Part shown: positions 1 to 7,838 of the stretch, piece after piece
How the letters are laid out: each line of letters begins with the position of its first letter
How positions within the stretch are numbered: position 1 is the first letter of the stretch
Assembly (NCBI RefSeq): GCF_003813905.1
Contig: NZ_RPFJ01000014.1
Span: 1 to 64,000, forward strand
DNA: 64,000 bases
DNA from: Aureibaculum marinum
GTDB taxonomy: Bacteria > Bacteroidota > Bacteroidia > Flavobacteriales > Flavobacteriaceae
Direction: 5' to 3'
The notes under the pieces: model-generated
Told to the model about the DNA's origin: nothing
Seen by the model: only the letters and a program-made list of their open reading frames with translations
The model's database searches: none
Position numbers and translations under genes: made by a program

Positions 1-46
1 AAAACGAGATCTAGGTCTCACAGAACTGAACGTGATTTTAAGTAGA

Positions 47-118
47 AAAGAGAGAGGATTACCAATGTTGTCGAAGTCTAAGCTTCACCGTATATATTAA
101 CCTTAATTCTCTCTTTGG
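47..118. repeat. Imperfect hairpin enclosing a boundary-like motif
   Basis: The arms AAGAGAGAGGATTA (about 48-61) and TAATTCTCTCTTT (about 104-116) can pair with one mismatch. Between them lies AATGTTGT (64-71) followed after 12 bases by TTCACCGTATAT (84-95), which resembles the AACGTTGT / ACAACACCGTAT pair that brackets the next gene. No coding region is recognised in bases 1-224. The hairpin could be a terminator of an upstream gene or part of a decayed element; its role is not known. Confidence 0.35.
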
Positions 119-275
119 TTCTTTATGATTAATAGTTAAATTTAATAAAATTCAAATTTAAGCAGTATATAAAAAATAGGCGAAATATCAGTAAATTCAA
201 GGTTTTTAGCTCGAATCAAACTTTGTGCTTATCCGAAAATTTGGAGCATCGAAACCGCCTACTTTTCATATACTA

Positions 276-290
276 AACGTTGTAGGCAAT
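276..290 (+). repeat. AACGTTGT boundary motif, left side of the EF-hand gene
   Basis: AACGTTGTAGGCAAT lies just upstream of the small membrane-protein gene at 315. The same AACGTTGT core recurs at 3426-3433, immediately after the S41 peptidase gene, where it is followed directly by ACAACA with nothing inserted. Here the matching ACAACACCG appears only at 724-732, beyond the gene. The motif is seen directly; its meaning as an insertion boundary is inference. Confidence 0.45.
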
Positions 291-314
291 ATTGACCAAA
301 CCGACAGAAATTTA

Positions 315-752
315 ATGAACGAAATAACTTTACATTATCATTTAATAATTCCATCAATAATTTCAATTTTAATTTTAGGAATAATATTCTTGAAAAGAAA
401 GCGAATATTTGGAAACGGAAAACTGAAATGGTTTTGGATAAGTTTGACAGTTTTCTTTCTGTTTTATTTATTTATTGTTGGAGGAGCAACTTATAATGAC
501 ATTTATGCTCAATGGAATTCGAATAAGTTTGACTTAAATCAAGACGGATTTTTTAGCGGAAATGAAATCACGCCTGAACAGCAAGAAGCGATGAGAAATC
601 TGATAAGTGATACTGGAAGAAATTTTTCATTTATAACTGGATTAATTTTTTCTGGAATTATTGCGTTCTTTGTTTTCGGAATCGGAAAAATAACTGAATT
701 AATAAAAAAGAAAAAAACTACACACAACACCGTATCCTATGAAAAACACTAG
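315..752 (+). CDS. Small membrane protein with an EF-hand-like loop
   Basis: A 145-residue protein of unknown function. The ATG at 315 is preferred over an in-frame ATG at 225, because the extra 30 residues would be read through the AACGTTGTAGGCAAT boundary motif and resemble no signal or domain. Three hydrophobic segments are visible (about residues 10-26, 38-57 and 105-123). Between the second and third lies DLNQDGFFSGNE (73-84), which matches a canonical EF-hand loop: acidic or Asn at positions 1, 3 and 5, Gly at 6, Glu at 12. A basic tail follows. A single loop without clear flanking helices may still bind Ca2+, but this is unproven. The last codons run through the right-hand boundary motif. 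It sits alone in an accessory strip, so horizontal acquisition is likely. Confidence 0.6.
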   Translation: MNEITLHYHLIIPSIISILILGIIFLKRKRIFGNGKLKWFWISLTVFFLFYLFIVGGATYNDIYAQWNSNKFDLNQDGFFSGNEITPEQQEAMRNLISDTGRNFSFITGLIFSGIIAFFVFGIGKITELIKKKKTTHNTVSYEKH

Positions 753-795
753 TCACTCACTTCAAAGTGAATATTTTATTTTTAATTATTACATA
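724..795 (+). repeat. ACAACACCG boundary motif and tail, copy A
   Basis: ACAACACCG (724-732) is followed by a tail containing TATGAAAA, CTAGTC, CTTCAAA and TTTATTTTTAA. The same blocks in the same order follow ACAACA at 3434-3500, after the AraC/S41 pair. By eye roughly two thirds of positions match. Two different accessory gene blocks therefore end in a related non-coding tail. The tail overlaps the last codons of the EF-hand gene. Confidence 0.5.
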
Positions 796-808
796 ATGAT
801 GTTTTTGG

Positions 809-868
809 GGTGTTAAATTGTTGATAATCCTTTTTATCTTTTATATTGATTATCAATAATTTAATACC
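809..868. repeat. 21-bp inverted repeat with 18-nt loop
   Basis: The left arm at 809-829 begins GGTGTTAAATTG and the right arm at 848-868 ends CAATAATTTAATACC. The arms are complementary over 21 positions with two mismatches, leaving an 18-base AT-rich loop. There is no U-run typical of a terminator on either side, although it lies 57 bases after the EF-hand gene and could act as one. It may also be a recombination or element-end structure. Bases 869-958 hold no supported gene. Confidence 0.5.
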
Positions 869-958
869 ATATATAACTTGCTCCGCATCCTATATGTGAT
901 CAACTTCTAGAGTCGTCACCAGCATCTGTATGATTATAAGTTATAAAGCTCAATTCAA

Positions 959-1119
959 ACCGTTGATAATGTAGCTCACGCAAAGAGAGCTGCAAAAAAT
1001 GCAATAAATTTATACAACCAAATAAGATTACACTTATCTTTAAACTTTAAAACACCAAATATGGTATATTTAAAAACAGCGTAAATTCAATTTTAACCTG
1101 TAGCCATATTTCAGGACAA
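959..1119 (+). mobile_element. IS3-family transposase 3' end, remnant A
   Basis: On the plus strand, 959-1084 translates in one frame to the C-terminal end of an IS3-type transposase (OrfB, rve integrase domain). It includes AKRAAKNAINLYNQIRLHLS and ends NFKTPNMVYLKTA before a TAA stop. The YN-x-x-R/L-x-H-x-S-L pattern is characteristic of that family. Bases 1085-1119 after the stop, including CATATTTCAGGACAAG, look like the element's right terminal region. The rest of the transposase and the left end are missing, so this is a truncated fossil. Bases 1001-1119 are repeated at 3677-3796, with about 94% identity over the best 100 bases. Confidence 0.75.
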
Positions 1120-1150
1120 GATATTTGAAAAAAACATTGAGAAAACAACA

Positions 1151-1924
1151 ATGATTTTAGATGATTTAGAATATTTAACTATTGAAAACCAAACAACTGA
1201 ATTTCCAAAACACTTTCACGAAACGTTTTGCATTTCGTTAATACACTCAGGAATTGAACAAATTGATTTTGAACATCAAAGCCTTTTTAGTGAAGCAGGT
1301 TCAATTTCAATAACTAACCCTTACGAAATACATTCTAATCCACTATTTGACAAAACAACTCAATTGAAATTTGATACAATATATGTTCCTAATCAATTGA
1401 TGAAATACATACTAAACGGAAAGAATATTAAATTTATAAACAGAAAAATAAATAGTAAAAACGCTAACAAATTGTTTGTGGAACTTAAAAATGCTATTGA
1501 TAAACAAGAAACTGAAAATATCGAATTTAATCTACATCAATTTATTAATACCATCAAATCGCACTCACAAGAAAACGACAAAGAATATTCTGAATTAAAT
1601 CTAAATAGTTTTAAGGAGGTTAATAACTACATTGAAAAACACATTTGCGAAAAGTTTAGTTTAGATGAACTATCGAAAATTGCGAATATTAATAAATATG
1701 GATTTGCGAAAAAATTCAAAGCATCTACAGGCATGACACCAATTAATTACATATTGATGAAAAAAGTTTTTTCAAGTAAAATGCTAATTAATTCAAATAC
1801 AGAACTTACAACATTAGCGTATCAATACAACTTTACAGACTTGGCACATTTTTCCAAAACATTTAAGCGTTTTGTAGGAATTTCACCTAAAAATTACCAA
1901 CAAAGCATCATTGAAAAACTATAA
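1151..1924 (+). CDS. AraC family transcriptional regulator
   Basis: A 257-residue AraC-type regulator. The N-terminal half has a cupin-like start (YLTIENQTTEFPKHFHETFC, including the HFHETF histidines) typical of AraC ligand-binding domains. The C-terminal hundred residues hold the two helix-turn-helix motifs: CEKFSLDELSKIANINKYGF and the second unit ending in the family signature around FTDLAHFSKTFKRFVGISPK. It begins 32 bases after an IS3 remnant, and the same-strand S41 peptidase gene follows 63 bases downstream, so regulator and protease may form one acquired unit. The ligand and targets are unknown; the neighbouring peptidase is the obvious candidate target. Confidence 0.85.
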   Translation: MILDDLEYLTIENQTTEFPKHFHETFCISLIHSGIEQIDFEHQSLFSEAGSISITNPYEIHSNPLFDKTTQLKFDTIYVPNQLMKYILNGKNIKFINRKINSKNANKLFVELKNAIDKQETENIEFNLHQFINTIKSHSQENDKEYSELNLNSFKEVNNYIEKHICEKFSLDELSKIANINKYGFAKKFKASTGMTPINYILMKKVFSSKMLINSNTELTTLAYQYNFTDLAHFSKTFKRFVGISPKNYQQSIIEKL

Positions 1925-1962
1925 TTGCCAATATTATACAAGTGCTAATATTATGACTGTAT

Positions 1963-1970
1963 TACATTTG
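1963..1970 (+). promoter_or_regulatory. -7 box of the S41 peptidase gene
   Basis: TACATTTG matches the Bacteroidota -7 consensus TAnnTTTG and lies 17 bases before the ATG at 1988. This predicts a short leader and separate transcription from the AraC gene. No convincing TTG -33 element was found at the usual distance. Confidence 0.5.
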
Positions 1971-1987
1971 GAAAAAATTAAAACCAA

Positions 1988-3424
1988 ATGAAAAAAATAT
2001 TATATCTTTCACTTATCTTTTTTATAATATCAAATTCAATTTTTGCTCAATCAACAGATGATTCTAATTCACATAAAAAATTCGTTGAAGATTTTGATTA
2101 TTTAATCACAGAACTAAAATTACAACATCAGGGACTTTATGAATATGTTGGAAAAAATGAAACAAATTCGAAAATTGATAGTATTCGGAACACATTAGAA
2201 ACAGGTCAAACAAAATTAGAGTTCTACCAAAAGTTAAGGTATGTTATTGGATTAACAAATGAAGGACATACTTCTATTGACCTTCCAAGGTGGTCAATGA
2301 TAAAATTTGGACTCTCAAAATCTTTTATACCATTAACAGTCAAACTATGTAACGAAAATCTCATTGTTACACAAAATTATGGCAAAGAGGTTTTAGGTCT
2401 TAAAAAAGGTGTAAAAATACTTTCTATCAATGGCAGTAAAGTAAGTGAAATACTTAAAAAAGTTTATCCTTTAATTCCTACCGACGGTTTTAATAAAACT
2501 TCTAAAAGCGAATGGGTTGGAGGTTTAAATTTTTCACTACTTTATAAATTGGTTTACGGTAAAGAGAAAAAATTTAAAATTGAAGTTCAAGAATTTAATA
2601 AAAATAAAACACAAACTTTAACCATTCCTGCAATTCGATTTACAAAATTTAAAACCAAAAATGCCAAATTTGCTTCACAAGATTTTGACTATAATCATTT
2701 TAAATTTGAGCATATTAACGATTCCATTGCCTATTTGAGTATACCAAGTTTTGGCGATGATCATATTAATTACGAAAAATTTTATCAATCCAACTTTAAA
2801 AAAATAGACTCTTTACATATTAAACATTTAATTATAGACATTCAAGCCAATGGCGGAGGAACAGAAGGAAATGAAAATTTACTTTACAGCTATTTGTCAA
2901 ACAAAATCATACAAAAATATAAGCAAGTAACAATGCTTCCAAAACCATATCGTAAAAATAAAGATAAAGAAGGATATATAGAAGACGAATGGAAACTTGA
3001 AGACACAATTGCAAAAAGAGGAAACTTCACATTGTTCAGCGATTACTATTCCGATTTAGGATATAAAAAACCACAAAAGGAACTAATTTACAGTGGAAAA
3101 TTGTATGTTTTAATAAGTGGCAAGACATTTTCGGGCGGTGCAGAATTTGCCAGCTTGATAAAAATGACCAACAGGGGTATATTTATTGGAGAGGAAACCG
3201 GTGGAACTTACGAAGGAAATGTTAGTGGATATTCAGAATATATAAAATTGCCAAATTCAAAAATTGAGGTAAAAATCCCGACTGTTCATTTTCAAATTAA
3301 TGTAGAACCAAAAATAAAAGGACGAGGTGTAATACCTAACTACGAAGTACCACAAACTTGGAACGATTATTTGAATGGAAGAAATACAAAAAAAGATTTT
3401 ACAATTAAAAAAATAATGGAATAA
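1988..3424 (+). CDS. Exported S41 family peptidase
   Basis: A 478-residue secreted serine protease of the C-terminal-processing/tricorn type. Residues 1-21 form a signal peptide ending in FAQ. A PDZ-like region spans roughly residues 115-205 (GVKILSINGSKV). The S41 core follows: LIIDIQANGGG, then GKTFSGGAEFA with the probable nucleophile Ser382, then GEETGGTYEG and the terminal GRGVIPNYEV. It likely acts in the periplasm or on the surface on an unknown peptide. The AraC gene just upstream is a likely regulator. The gene ends directly at an AACGTTGTACAAC motif and an IS3 remnant follows, so it sits in an accessory block. Confidence 0.85.
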   Translation: MKKILYLSLIFFIISNSIFAQSTDDSNSHKKFVEDFDYLITELKLQHQGLYEYVGKNETNSKIDSIRNTLETGQTKLEFYQKLRYVIGLTNEGHTSIDLPRWSMIKFGLSKSFIPLTVKLCNENLIVTQNYGKEVLGLKKGVKILSINGSKVSEILKKVYPLIPTDGFNKTSKSEWVGGLNFSLLYKLVYGKEKKFKIEVQEFNKNKTQTLTIPAIRFTKFKTKNAKFASQDFDYNHFKFEHINDSIAYLSIPSFGDDHINYEKFYQSNFKKIDSLHIKHLIIDIQANGGGTEGNENLLYSYLSNKIIQKYKQVTMLPKPYRKNKDKEGYIEDEWKLEDTIAKRGNFTLFSDYYSDLGYKKPQKELIYSGKLYVLISGKTFSGGAEFASLIKMTNRGIFIGEETGGTYEGNVSGYSEYIKLPNSKIEVKIPTVHFQINVEPKIKGRGVIPNYEVPQTWNDYLNGRNTKKDFTIKKIME

Positions 3425-3425
3425 A

Positions 3426-3505
3426 AACGTTGTACAACAAAAAACTCATATGAAAAGCCCTAGTCCAGTTCTTCAAATCAAATTTAATATTTATTTTTAA
3501 CCAAT
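3426..3505 (+). repeat. AACGTTGT-ACAACA boundary motif (apparently empty) and tail B
   Basis: AACGTTGT (3426-3433) is joined directly to ACAACA (3434-3439), giving the palindrome GTTGTACAAC at the junction. The tail that follows (TATGAAAA, CCTAGTC, CTTCAAA, TTTATTTTTAA) resembles the tail after the EF-hand gene at 724-795. At that other site AACGTTGT and ACAACA are separated by 440 bases containing the EF-hand gene. This site can therefore be read as the unoccupied form. That reading is inference. Confidence 0.45.
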
Positions 3506-3600
3506 GTACTTTTGTAAGTATCATCGTAAGAAATTCTATTTTTACTATAAAAATGCCTGTTTTAAAAGCTTATTCCTCTCTTTTATTCTATATATAATTA

Positions 3601-3632
3601 TTATAAATTTAATGTTAGTATTAAATTTATAA
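3601..3632. repeat. 13-bp perfect inverted repeat
   Basis: TTATAAATTTAAT (3601-3613) and ATTAAATTTATAA (3620-3632) are perfect complements around a six-base loop. It lies in the 439-base gap 3425-3863, between boundary tail B and the IS3 remnant, the same relative position as the 809-868 inverted repeat. Apart from these elements I see no gene in that gap. The arms are pure A+T, so chance is possible. Confidence 0.4.
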
Positions 3633-3676
3633 CTTAAGTTGTATAAAAACATAGGGAATTTTTCTAAAACAAACGT

Positions 3677-3796
3677 GCAACTAATTAATACAACCAAATA
3701 ACATTACACTTATCTTTAAACTTTAAAACATTAAATATGGTATATTTAAAAACAGCGTAAATTCAATTTTAACCTATTGCCATATTTTAGAACGTG
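3677..3796 (+). mobile_element. IS3-family transposase 3' end, remnant B
   Basis: This is the second copy of the sequence at 1001-1119, differing at about six of the best 100 bases. The same transposase frame is readable (YNQITLHLSLNFKTLNMVYL, then KTA and stop). A TAA interrupts it just upstream (ATN-stop-YNQ), and both the 5' part and the left end are absent. It is in the same orientation as remnant A, so the AraC/S41 block lies between two direct copies of the same dead IS end. Confidence 0.72.
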
Positions 3797-3863
3797 ACAA
3801 ATCCGTCAAAATTTAGTACTTTTAGCTAAGTATTATGCTTTTATAATCTAATAAAACAACACA

Positions 3864-4682
3864 ATGAAATATAAAATAATACTTGTAGTTTTGGCTTTTA
3901 TAGCCATTCCTTTTAAAAGCAGTGCCAAAGACTTCAATTTAAAAAAAGATTTATTGTTGGTTCATTTTGATTGTAAAACAGATGTAGATGATCTTCAAAC
4001 GGCTGCTGCCCTTGCAACTTTAATGTCTAATTCTAAATTTTCTAAAATAAAGTATCATGCTGTTGCTGGCACTTATGGCATTCAAAAAGGGTTGTATGTT
4101 CCCCCTAATAAGTTATTTAAACTTGCTTTTGGAAATAACTGGACAGATGCTAATAAAAACTTTAAAAATGCCATAAAACAAGTTAAAATGATAGCCATTA
4201 AAACACTTAAAGATGGAGGAGACATTTGGATTGCAGAAGCTGGTCAATCTGACTTTACAGCTGAATTAATAAAAGCTATTAGGTTAGAGTTACCCCAATT
4301 AAATAGTAAAGACCGAATACACGTAGTTCAACATAGTGATTGGAATGAAAAAGTTACTTCTAAAGAAAGCCTTCAGTTTGTTAAAAAACACATTAATTAT
4401 CATAAAATTGCAGATGGAAATGTCGTTGGTAATGGAACACCAGGATTTCGAACACCTGAATATACGTATTGGAAAAAGAACATAAAAACTAAAAAGCTAA
4501 TTAAGATTTGGCAACTTGCCATTGAAATATCAAATAAATACAATGGAAAAGATGGCCGTTACAACAATGAAGCTATTTCTGCTGGAGGGTTAGATTTCTC
4601 AGACTTATCAGAAGTGTGTTGGATTTTAGGAATCCAAGACATTAAAGATACAGAACAATTTTTTAGTAGTTATGCTAACTAG
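3864..4682 (+). CDS. Exported nucleoside-hydrolase-like protein
   Basis: A 272-residue protein with a signal peptide (residues 1-21, ending SSAK). After it, LLLVHFDCKTDVDDLQTAAA resembles the N-terminal Asp cluster of the inosine-uridine nucleoside hydrolase fold. Compared with the usual DxDPGxDD, the second Asp is Lys and an extra Asp sits two residues later, so classical nucleosidase activity is doubtful. Later parts (VVGNGTPGFRTPEYTYW and SAGGLDFSDLSE) were not matched to a known motif. A polysaccharide deacetylase gene follows 33 bases downstream on the same strand, so the two are probably co-transcribed and may act on a glycan. The assignment to the nucleoside hydrolase superfamily is moderate; substrate unknown. 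Confidence 0.55.
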   Translation: MKYKIILVVLAFIAIPFKSSAKDFNLKKDLLLVHFDCKTDVDDLQTAAALATLMSNSKFSKIKYHAVAGTYGIQKGLYVPPNKLFKLAFGNNWTDANKNFKNAIKQVKMIAIKTLKDGGDIWIAEAGQSDFTAELIKAIRLELPQLNSKDRIHVVQHSDWNEKVTSKESLQFVKKHINYHKIADGNVVGNGTPGFRTPEYTYWKKNIKTKKLIKIWQLAIEISNKYNGKDGRYNNEAISAGGLDFSDLSEVCWILGIQDIKDTEQFFSSYAN

Positions 4683-4715
4683 ACTGGTTATTTCAATAGT
4701 ACGCAAATTGATTAA

Positions 4716-5525
4716 ATGAATATAAAAGTTATGAAAAAAGCATTTCTATATATAGCTACAGGAATTTTATTCTTCCAAATGTCACATTCTCAAAGTTTAA
4801 AAAAATCTTTTCAATGGCCAGAAAATAAAAAAGCAGCTGTCTGTTTAACTTTTGATGATGGCCAAGATTCTCACCTAGATAACGCTATTCCTATACTAGA
4901 TTCGTTTAATATAAAGGGAACATTTTATTGTCCTGGGAATAAAGAATCTTTACAAAAACGTACTTCAGAATGGAAAAACATCGTAAAAAATGGCCATGAA
5001 CTTGGTAACCATTCTTTGTTTCATCCATGCGATGGTAAACAATTTGATTGGGTTAAATCAGAATATGATTTAAACCAATATACATTAGAACAAATACGTA
5101 TGGAATTATATACGGCTAATACTTTACTTAAAGCTATTGACGGAAAAAGCAAAAGAACTTATGCTTATACCTGCTCAAACTATAAAGTACAAGGTGATAC
5201 AACTTACACAGATGTTGTAAAACAAATGTTTTCGGCAGCCAGAAGTGATGGTCCAATACCAAAGACAATGAAAGATATTGATATTAATTTTATGCCAAGT
5301 TGGTCTGTAGATGGGCACAGTGGTAAAGAATTAATAGAATATGTAAAAGAAGCAAGAAAAAACGGAACAATTGCCACATTTATGTTTCATAGTGTTGGTG
5401 GTGGTTACCTAAATGTATCTAATGAAGCCTTAACGGAGTTGTTAGTTTACCTTAAAAACAATGAAAAAGACTATTGGGTAGATACTTTTTATAATGTTAC
5501 AACATACATATCAAATCAATTATAA
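4716..5525 (+). CDS. Exported polysaccharide deacetylase (CE4 / NodB-like)
   Basis: A 269-residue secreted carbohydrate esterase family 4 protein. A signal peptide ends near MSHSQS; the true start may be the second ATG at 4731. The NodB domain shows motif 1, CLTFDDGQDS (catalytic and metal Asp pair), and motif 2, GHELGNHSLFHP (metal His residues). Near the end, TFMFHSVGGG carries the late conserved His. It should remove acetyl groups from an N- or O-acetylated polysaccharide outside the cytoplasm. It follows the nucleoside-hydrolase-like gene closely and ends at a convergent terminator shared with the nqr operon. Confidence 0.82.
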   Translation: MNIKVMKKAFLYIATGILFFQMSHSQSLKKSFQWPENKKAAVCLTFDDGQDSHLDNAIPILDSFNIKGTFYCPGNKESLQKRTSEWKNIVKNGHELGNHSLFHPCDGKQFDWVKSEYDLNQYTLEQIRMELYTANTLLKAIDGKSKRTYAYTCSNYKVQGDTTYTDVVKQMFSAARSDGPIPKTMKDIDINFMPSWSVDGHSGKELIEYVKEARKNGTIATFMFHSVGGGYLNVSNEALTELLVYLKNNEKDYWVDTFYNVTTYISNQL

Positions 5526-5651
5526 GTTGTAACAGTTTTAGCAAATAGAAATAACTAGCTCTTCTTTTTTAAGTAAAAGTATACAATAACAGTGTTTTTT
5601 TATATAGAAGTGTCATATTTTAATTCACAATTAAAAACAAGTAACTACAAT

Positions 5652-5687
5652 AAAAAAACCGATAGATTTCTCTATCGGTTTTTTTAA
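5652..5687. terminator. Bidirectional terminator between the deacetylase gene and nqrF
   Basis: The stem ACCGATAGA / TCTATCGGT encloses a TTTC loop. It is flanked by A-runs on the left and T-runs on the right, so it can serve both converging transcripts. Confidence 0.85.
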
Positions 5688-5711
5688 TTATGTGTATTTA
5701 TATTCTAAAAA

Positions 5712-7019
5712 TTATCCTCCAAAGTCGTCAAATCTAATATTCTCATCAGGAATACCAAAATCTTCACCCATTTTTTGAACAGCTTTATTCATCAATGGCG
5801 GTCCACAGAAATACAATTCAATTTCTTCAGGAGTTTCGTGATGGTTTAAGTAGTGTTCAATTACACAATTGTGTACAAACCCAACAAAACCGTCTCCAGG
5901 AGCATCTATACTTTCTTTAACTTTCCAGTTATCTTCTGGTAAAGGTTCAGACAATGCTAAATAAAATTTAAAATTAGGAAAATCTTTTTCTAGTTGACGG
6001 AAATGATCAATATAGAACAATTCACGTTTAGAGCGTCCACCATACCAATAAGTAACTTTTCTACCCGTTTTTAATGTTTTAAATAGGTGATATAAATGAG
6101 AACGCATTGGTGCCATACCGGCTCCACCACCAACATATAACATTTCAGCGTCAGAATCATTGATAAAGAATTCTCCATAAGGTCCAGAAATTACAACTTT
6201 ATCACCTGGTTTTTGATTAAAAATATAAGATGAAGCTACACCAGGATTTACATCCATCCATCCTCCTTTTTGTCTATCAAAAGGTGGGGTTGCGATACGC
6301 ACATTTAGCATAATTTCTCTACCTTCAGCAGGATAAGAAGCCATAGAATAAGCACGTTCAACAACTTCATCATTTTTCATTACTAATGGCCATAACTTAA
6401 ATTTATCCCATTCTTCTTGAAATTTATCTGGAGTTTCGTGTTCTTCTGGATGAGCAGTAATATCCATATCTTCAAATTTCACCACACAAGGTGGAATCTC
6501 AATTTGAATATAGCCTCCTGCTTTGTACCCCATATCTTCAGGTATTTCAACAACAAACTCTTTTATAAATGAGGCAACATTATAATTTCGTACTACAGTA
6601 GCCTCCCATTTTTTTATACCAAATACCTCTTCTGGTATGGTAATATTCATATCTTGTTTTACCTTAACTTGACATGCTAGTCTGGCTCCAGCTTGTAATT
6701 CTTTACGAGTAAAATGCGGTGTTTCGGTAGGCAAAGCTTCACCTCCACCTTCTAAAACATGGCACTCACATTGAATACAAGTACCTCCACCACCACAAGC
6801 AGAAGGTAAAAATATTTTTTGATTACCTAAAGTAGAAAGTAAAGAGTTACCAGAAGGAACTTCTATAACTTTTTCATCATTTATAGTAATTTTTACAGGT
6901 CCAGATGGTGCTAATTTTTGTTTTACAAATAATAATAATGCAACCAATAGTAATGTAATTACCAAAAAGGCAACTACTGTTGTTATGATTACACCTAATG
7001 TACTTACAGCTAATAACAT
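5712..7019 (-). CDS. nqrF: Na+-NQR subunit F (NADH dehydrogenase, FAD/2Fe-2S)
   Basis: A 435-residue electron-input subunit of the sodium-pumping NADH:quinone oxidoreductase. One membrane helix (about residues 8-32) is followed by a ferredoxin-type domain with ligands Cys75, Cys81, Cys84 and Cys116 (ACGGGGTCIQCEC ... LACQ). Next come the FAD site RAYS (222-225) and the NADH-binding stretch YVGGGAGMAPMRSH (295-308), with CGPP near the end. It oxidises NADH and passes electrons through FAD and the 2Fe-2S centre to the membrane subunits. It is the last gene of a six-gene operon, with one base between it and nqrE. Confidence 0.97.
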   Translation of the reverse strand: MLLAVSTLGVIITTVVAFLVITLLLVALLLFVKQKLAPSGPVKITINDEKVIEVPSGNSLLSTLGNQKIFLPSACGGGGTCIQCECHVLEGGGEALPTETPHFTRKELQAGARLACQVKVKQDMNITIPEEVFGIKKWEATVVRNYNVASFIKEFVVEIPEDMGYKAGGYIQIEIPPCVVKFEDMDITAHPEEHETPDKFQEEWDKFKLWPLVMKNDEVVERAYSMASYPAEGREIMLNVRIATPPFDRQKGGWMDVNPGVASSYIFNQKPGDKVVISGPYGEFFINDSDAEMLYVGGGAGMAPMRSHLYHLFKTLKTGRKVTYWYGGRSKRELFYIDHFRQLEKDFPNFKFYLALSEPLPEDNWKVKESIDAPGDGFVGFVHNCVIEHYLNHHETPEEIELYFCGPPLMNKAVQKMGEDFGIPDENIRFDDFGG

Positions 7020-7020
7020 A

Positions 7021-7770
7021 TTATTGATTTAAAGCGGTTGTAGTTTCTTCTATTTGTTCTTCTTTATTAAAAATAACGTCAGTATCGTTAGTTTTTTCGT
7101 CTATTTGGATTGCTTGTTCAGTTGTAGTTGGCACTTCTTTACCTCCTTCGTCACCTCCAGTTAACATACCTCCAAAACTCATAAATCCAATGGCCATTAA
7201 TCCAGTTAATATAAACGTAATACCTAAGCCTCTTAATGCAGGTGGTACGGCTGAATATCTTATTTTTTCACGGATAGCAGCAATAGCAACAATAGCTAAA
7301 AACCAACCAATACCAGAGCCAACCCCATAAGTTAACGCTTCAGATAAGGTAGGGATTTCACGAGATTGCATAAACAAAGAACCTCCTAAAATAGCACAGT
7401 TTACAGCAATTAATGGTAAAAAGATACCTAATGAATTATATAATGCTGGTGAAAACTTTTCAACAATAATTTCTACCAATTGAACCATAGTTGCAATGGT
7501 AGCAATAAACATGATAAAAGAAAGAAAACTTAAATCATATTCAGCATATTCAGGGCCCAACCATGTTAAAGCTCCTTCTTGTAATAAATATTGATCTAAT
7601 AACCAGTTTAAAGGTACAGTAACTGCTAATACAAAAATTACAGCAGCCCCCAAACCCACAGCGGTTGATACTTTTTTAGATACAGCAAGGTAAGAACACA
7701 TTCCTAAGAAATATGCAAATACCATATTATCTACAAAAATTGATTTAAAAAATAATTCTATATATTCCAT
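7021..7770 (-). CDS. nqrE: Na+-NQR subunit E
   Basis: A 249-residue membrane subunit of Na+-NQR. The ATG at 7770 gives the family N-terminus [20 protein letters not shown]; an in-frame start at 7821 would add 17 unrelated residues. [11 protein letters not shown] and AVNCAILGG carry the two cysteines that, with those of NqrD, are known to hold an intramembrane iron-sulfur centre. After the last helix there is an acidic hydrophilic tail of about 50 residues rich in Glu, Asp and Thr. This makes the protein longer than the roughly 200 residues of proteobacterial NqrE. It is the fifth gene of the operon. Confidence 0.95.
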   Translation of the reverse strand: MEYIELFFKSIFVDNMVFAYFLGMCSYLAVSKKVSTAVGLGAAVIFVLAVTVPLNWLLDQYLLQEGALTWLGPEYAEYDLSFLSFIMFIATIATMVQLVEIIVEKFSPALYNSLGIFLPLIAVNCAILGGSLFMQSREIPTLSEALTYGVGSGIGWFLAIVAIAAIREKIRYSAVPPALRGLGITFILTGLMAIGFMSFGGMLTGGDEGGKEVPTTTEQAIQIDEKTNDTDVIFNKEEQIEETTTALNQ

Positions 7771-7838
7771 TTTTTTAAGTATGTAGTCGGCAGTCAATGT
7801 ATTCAATAGTAATATGAACAAAAGACTGAAGACTTATT

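Noticed and set aside
1-118. Possible group II intron 3' end
   Set aside because: The stretch GAACTGAACGTG and a hairpin recall intron sequences, but no domain V consensus or intron protein gene can be shown.
865-960. Minus-strand coding remnant (readable as ...FITYNHTDAGDDSRS)
   Set aside because: The frame is short, broken by a stop and matches no family I recognise; the adjacent plus-strand frame is clearly an IS3 transposase end instead.
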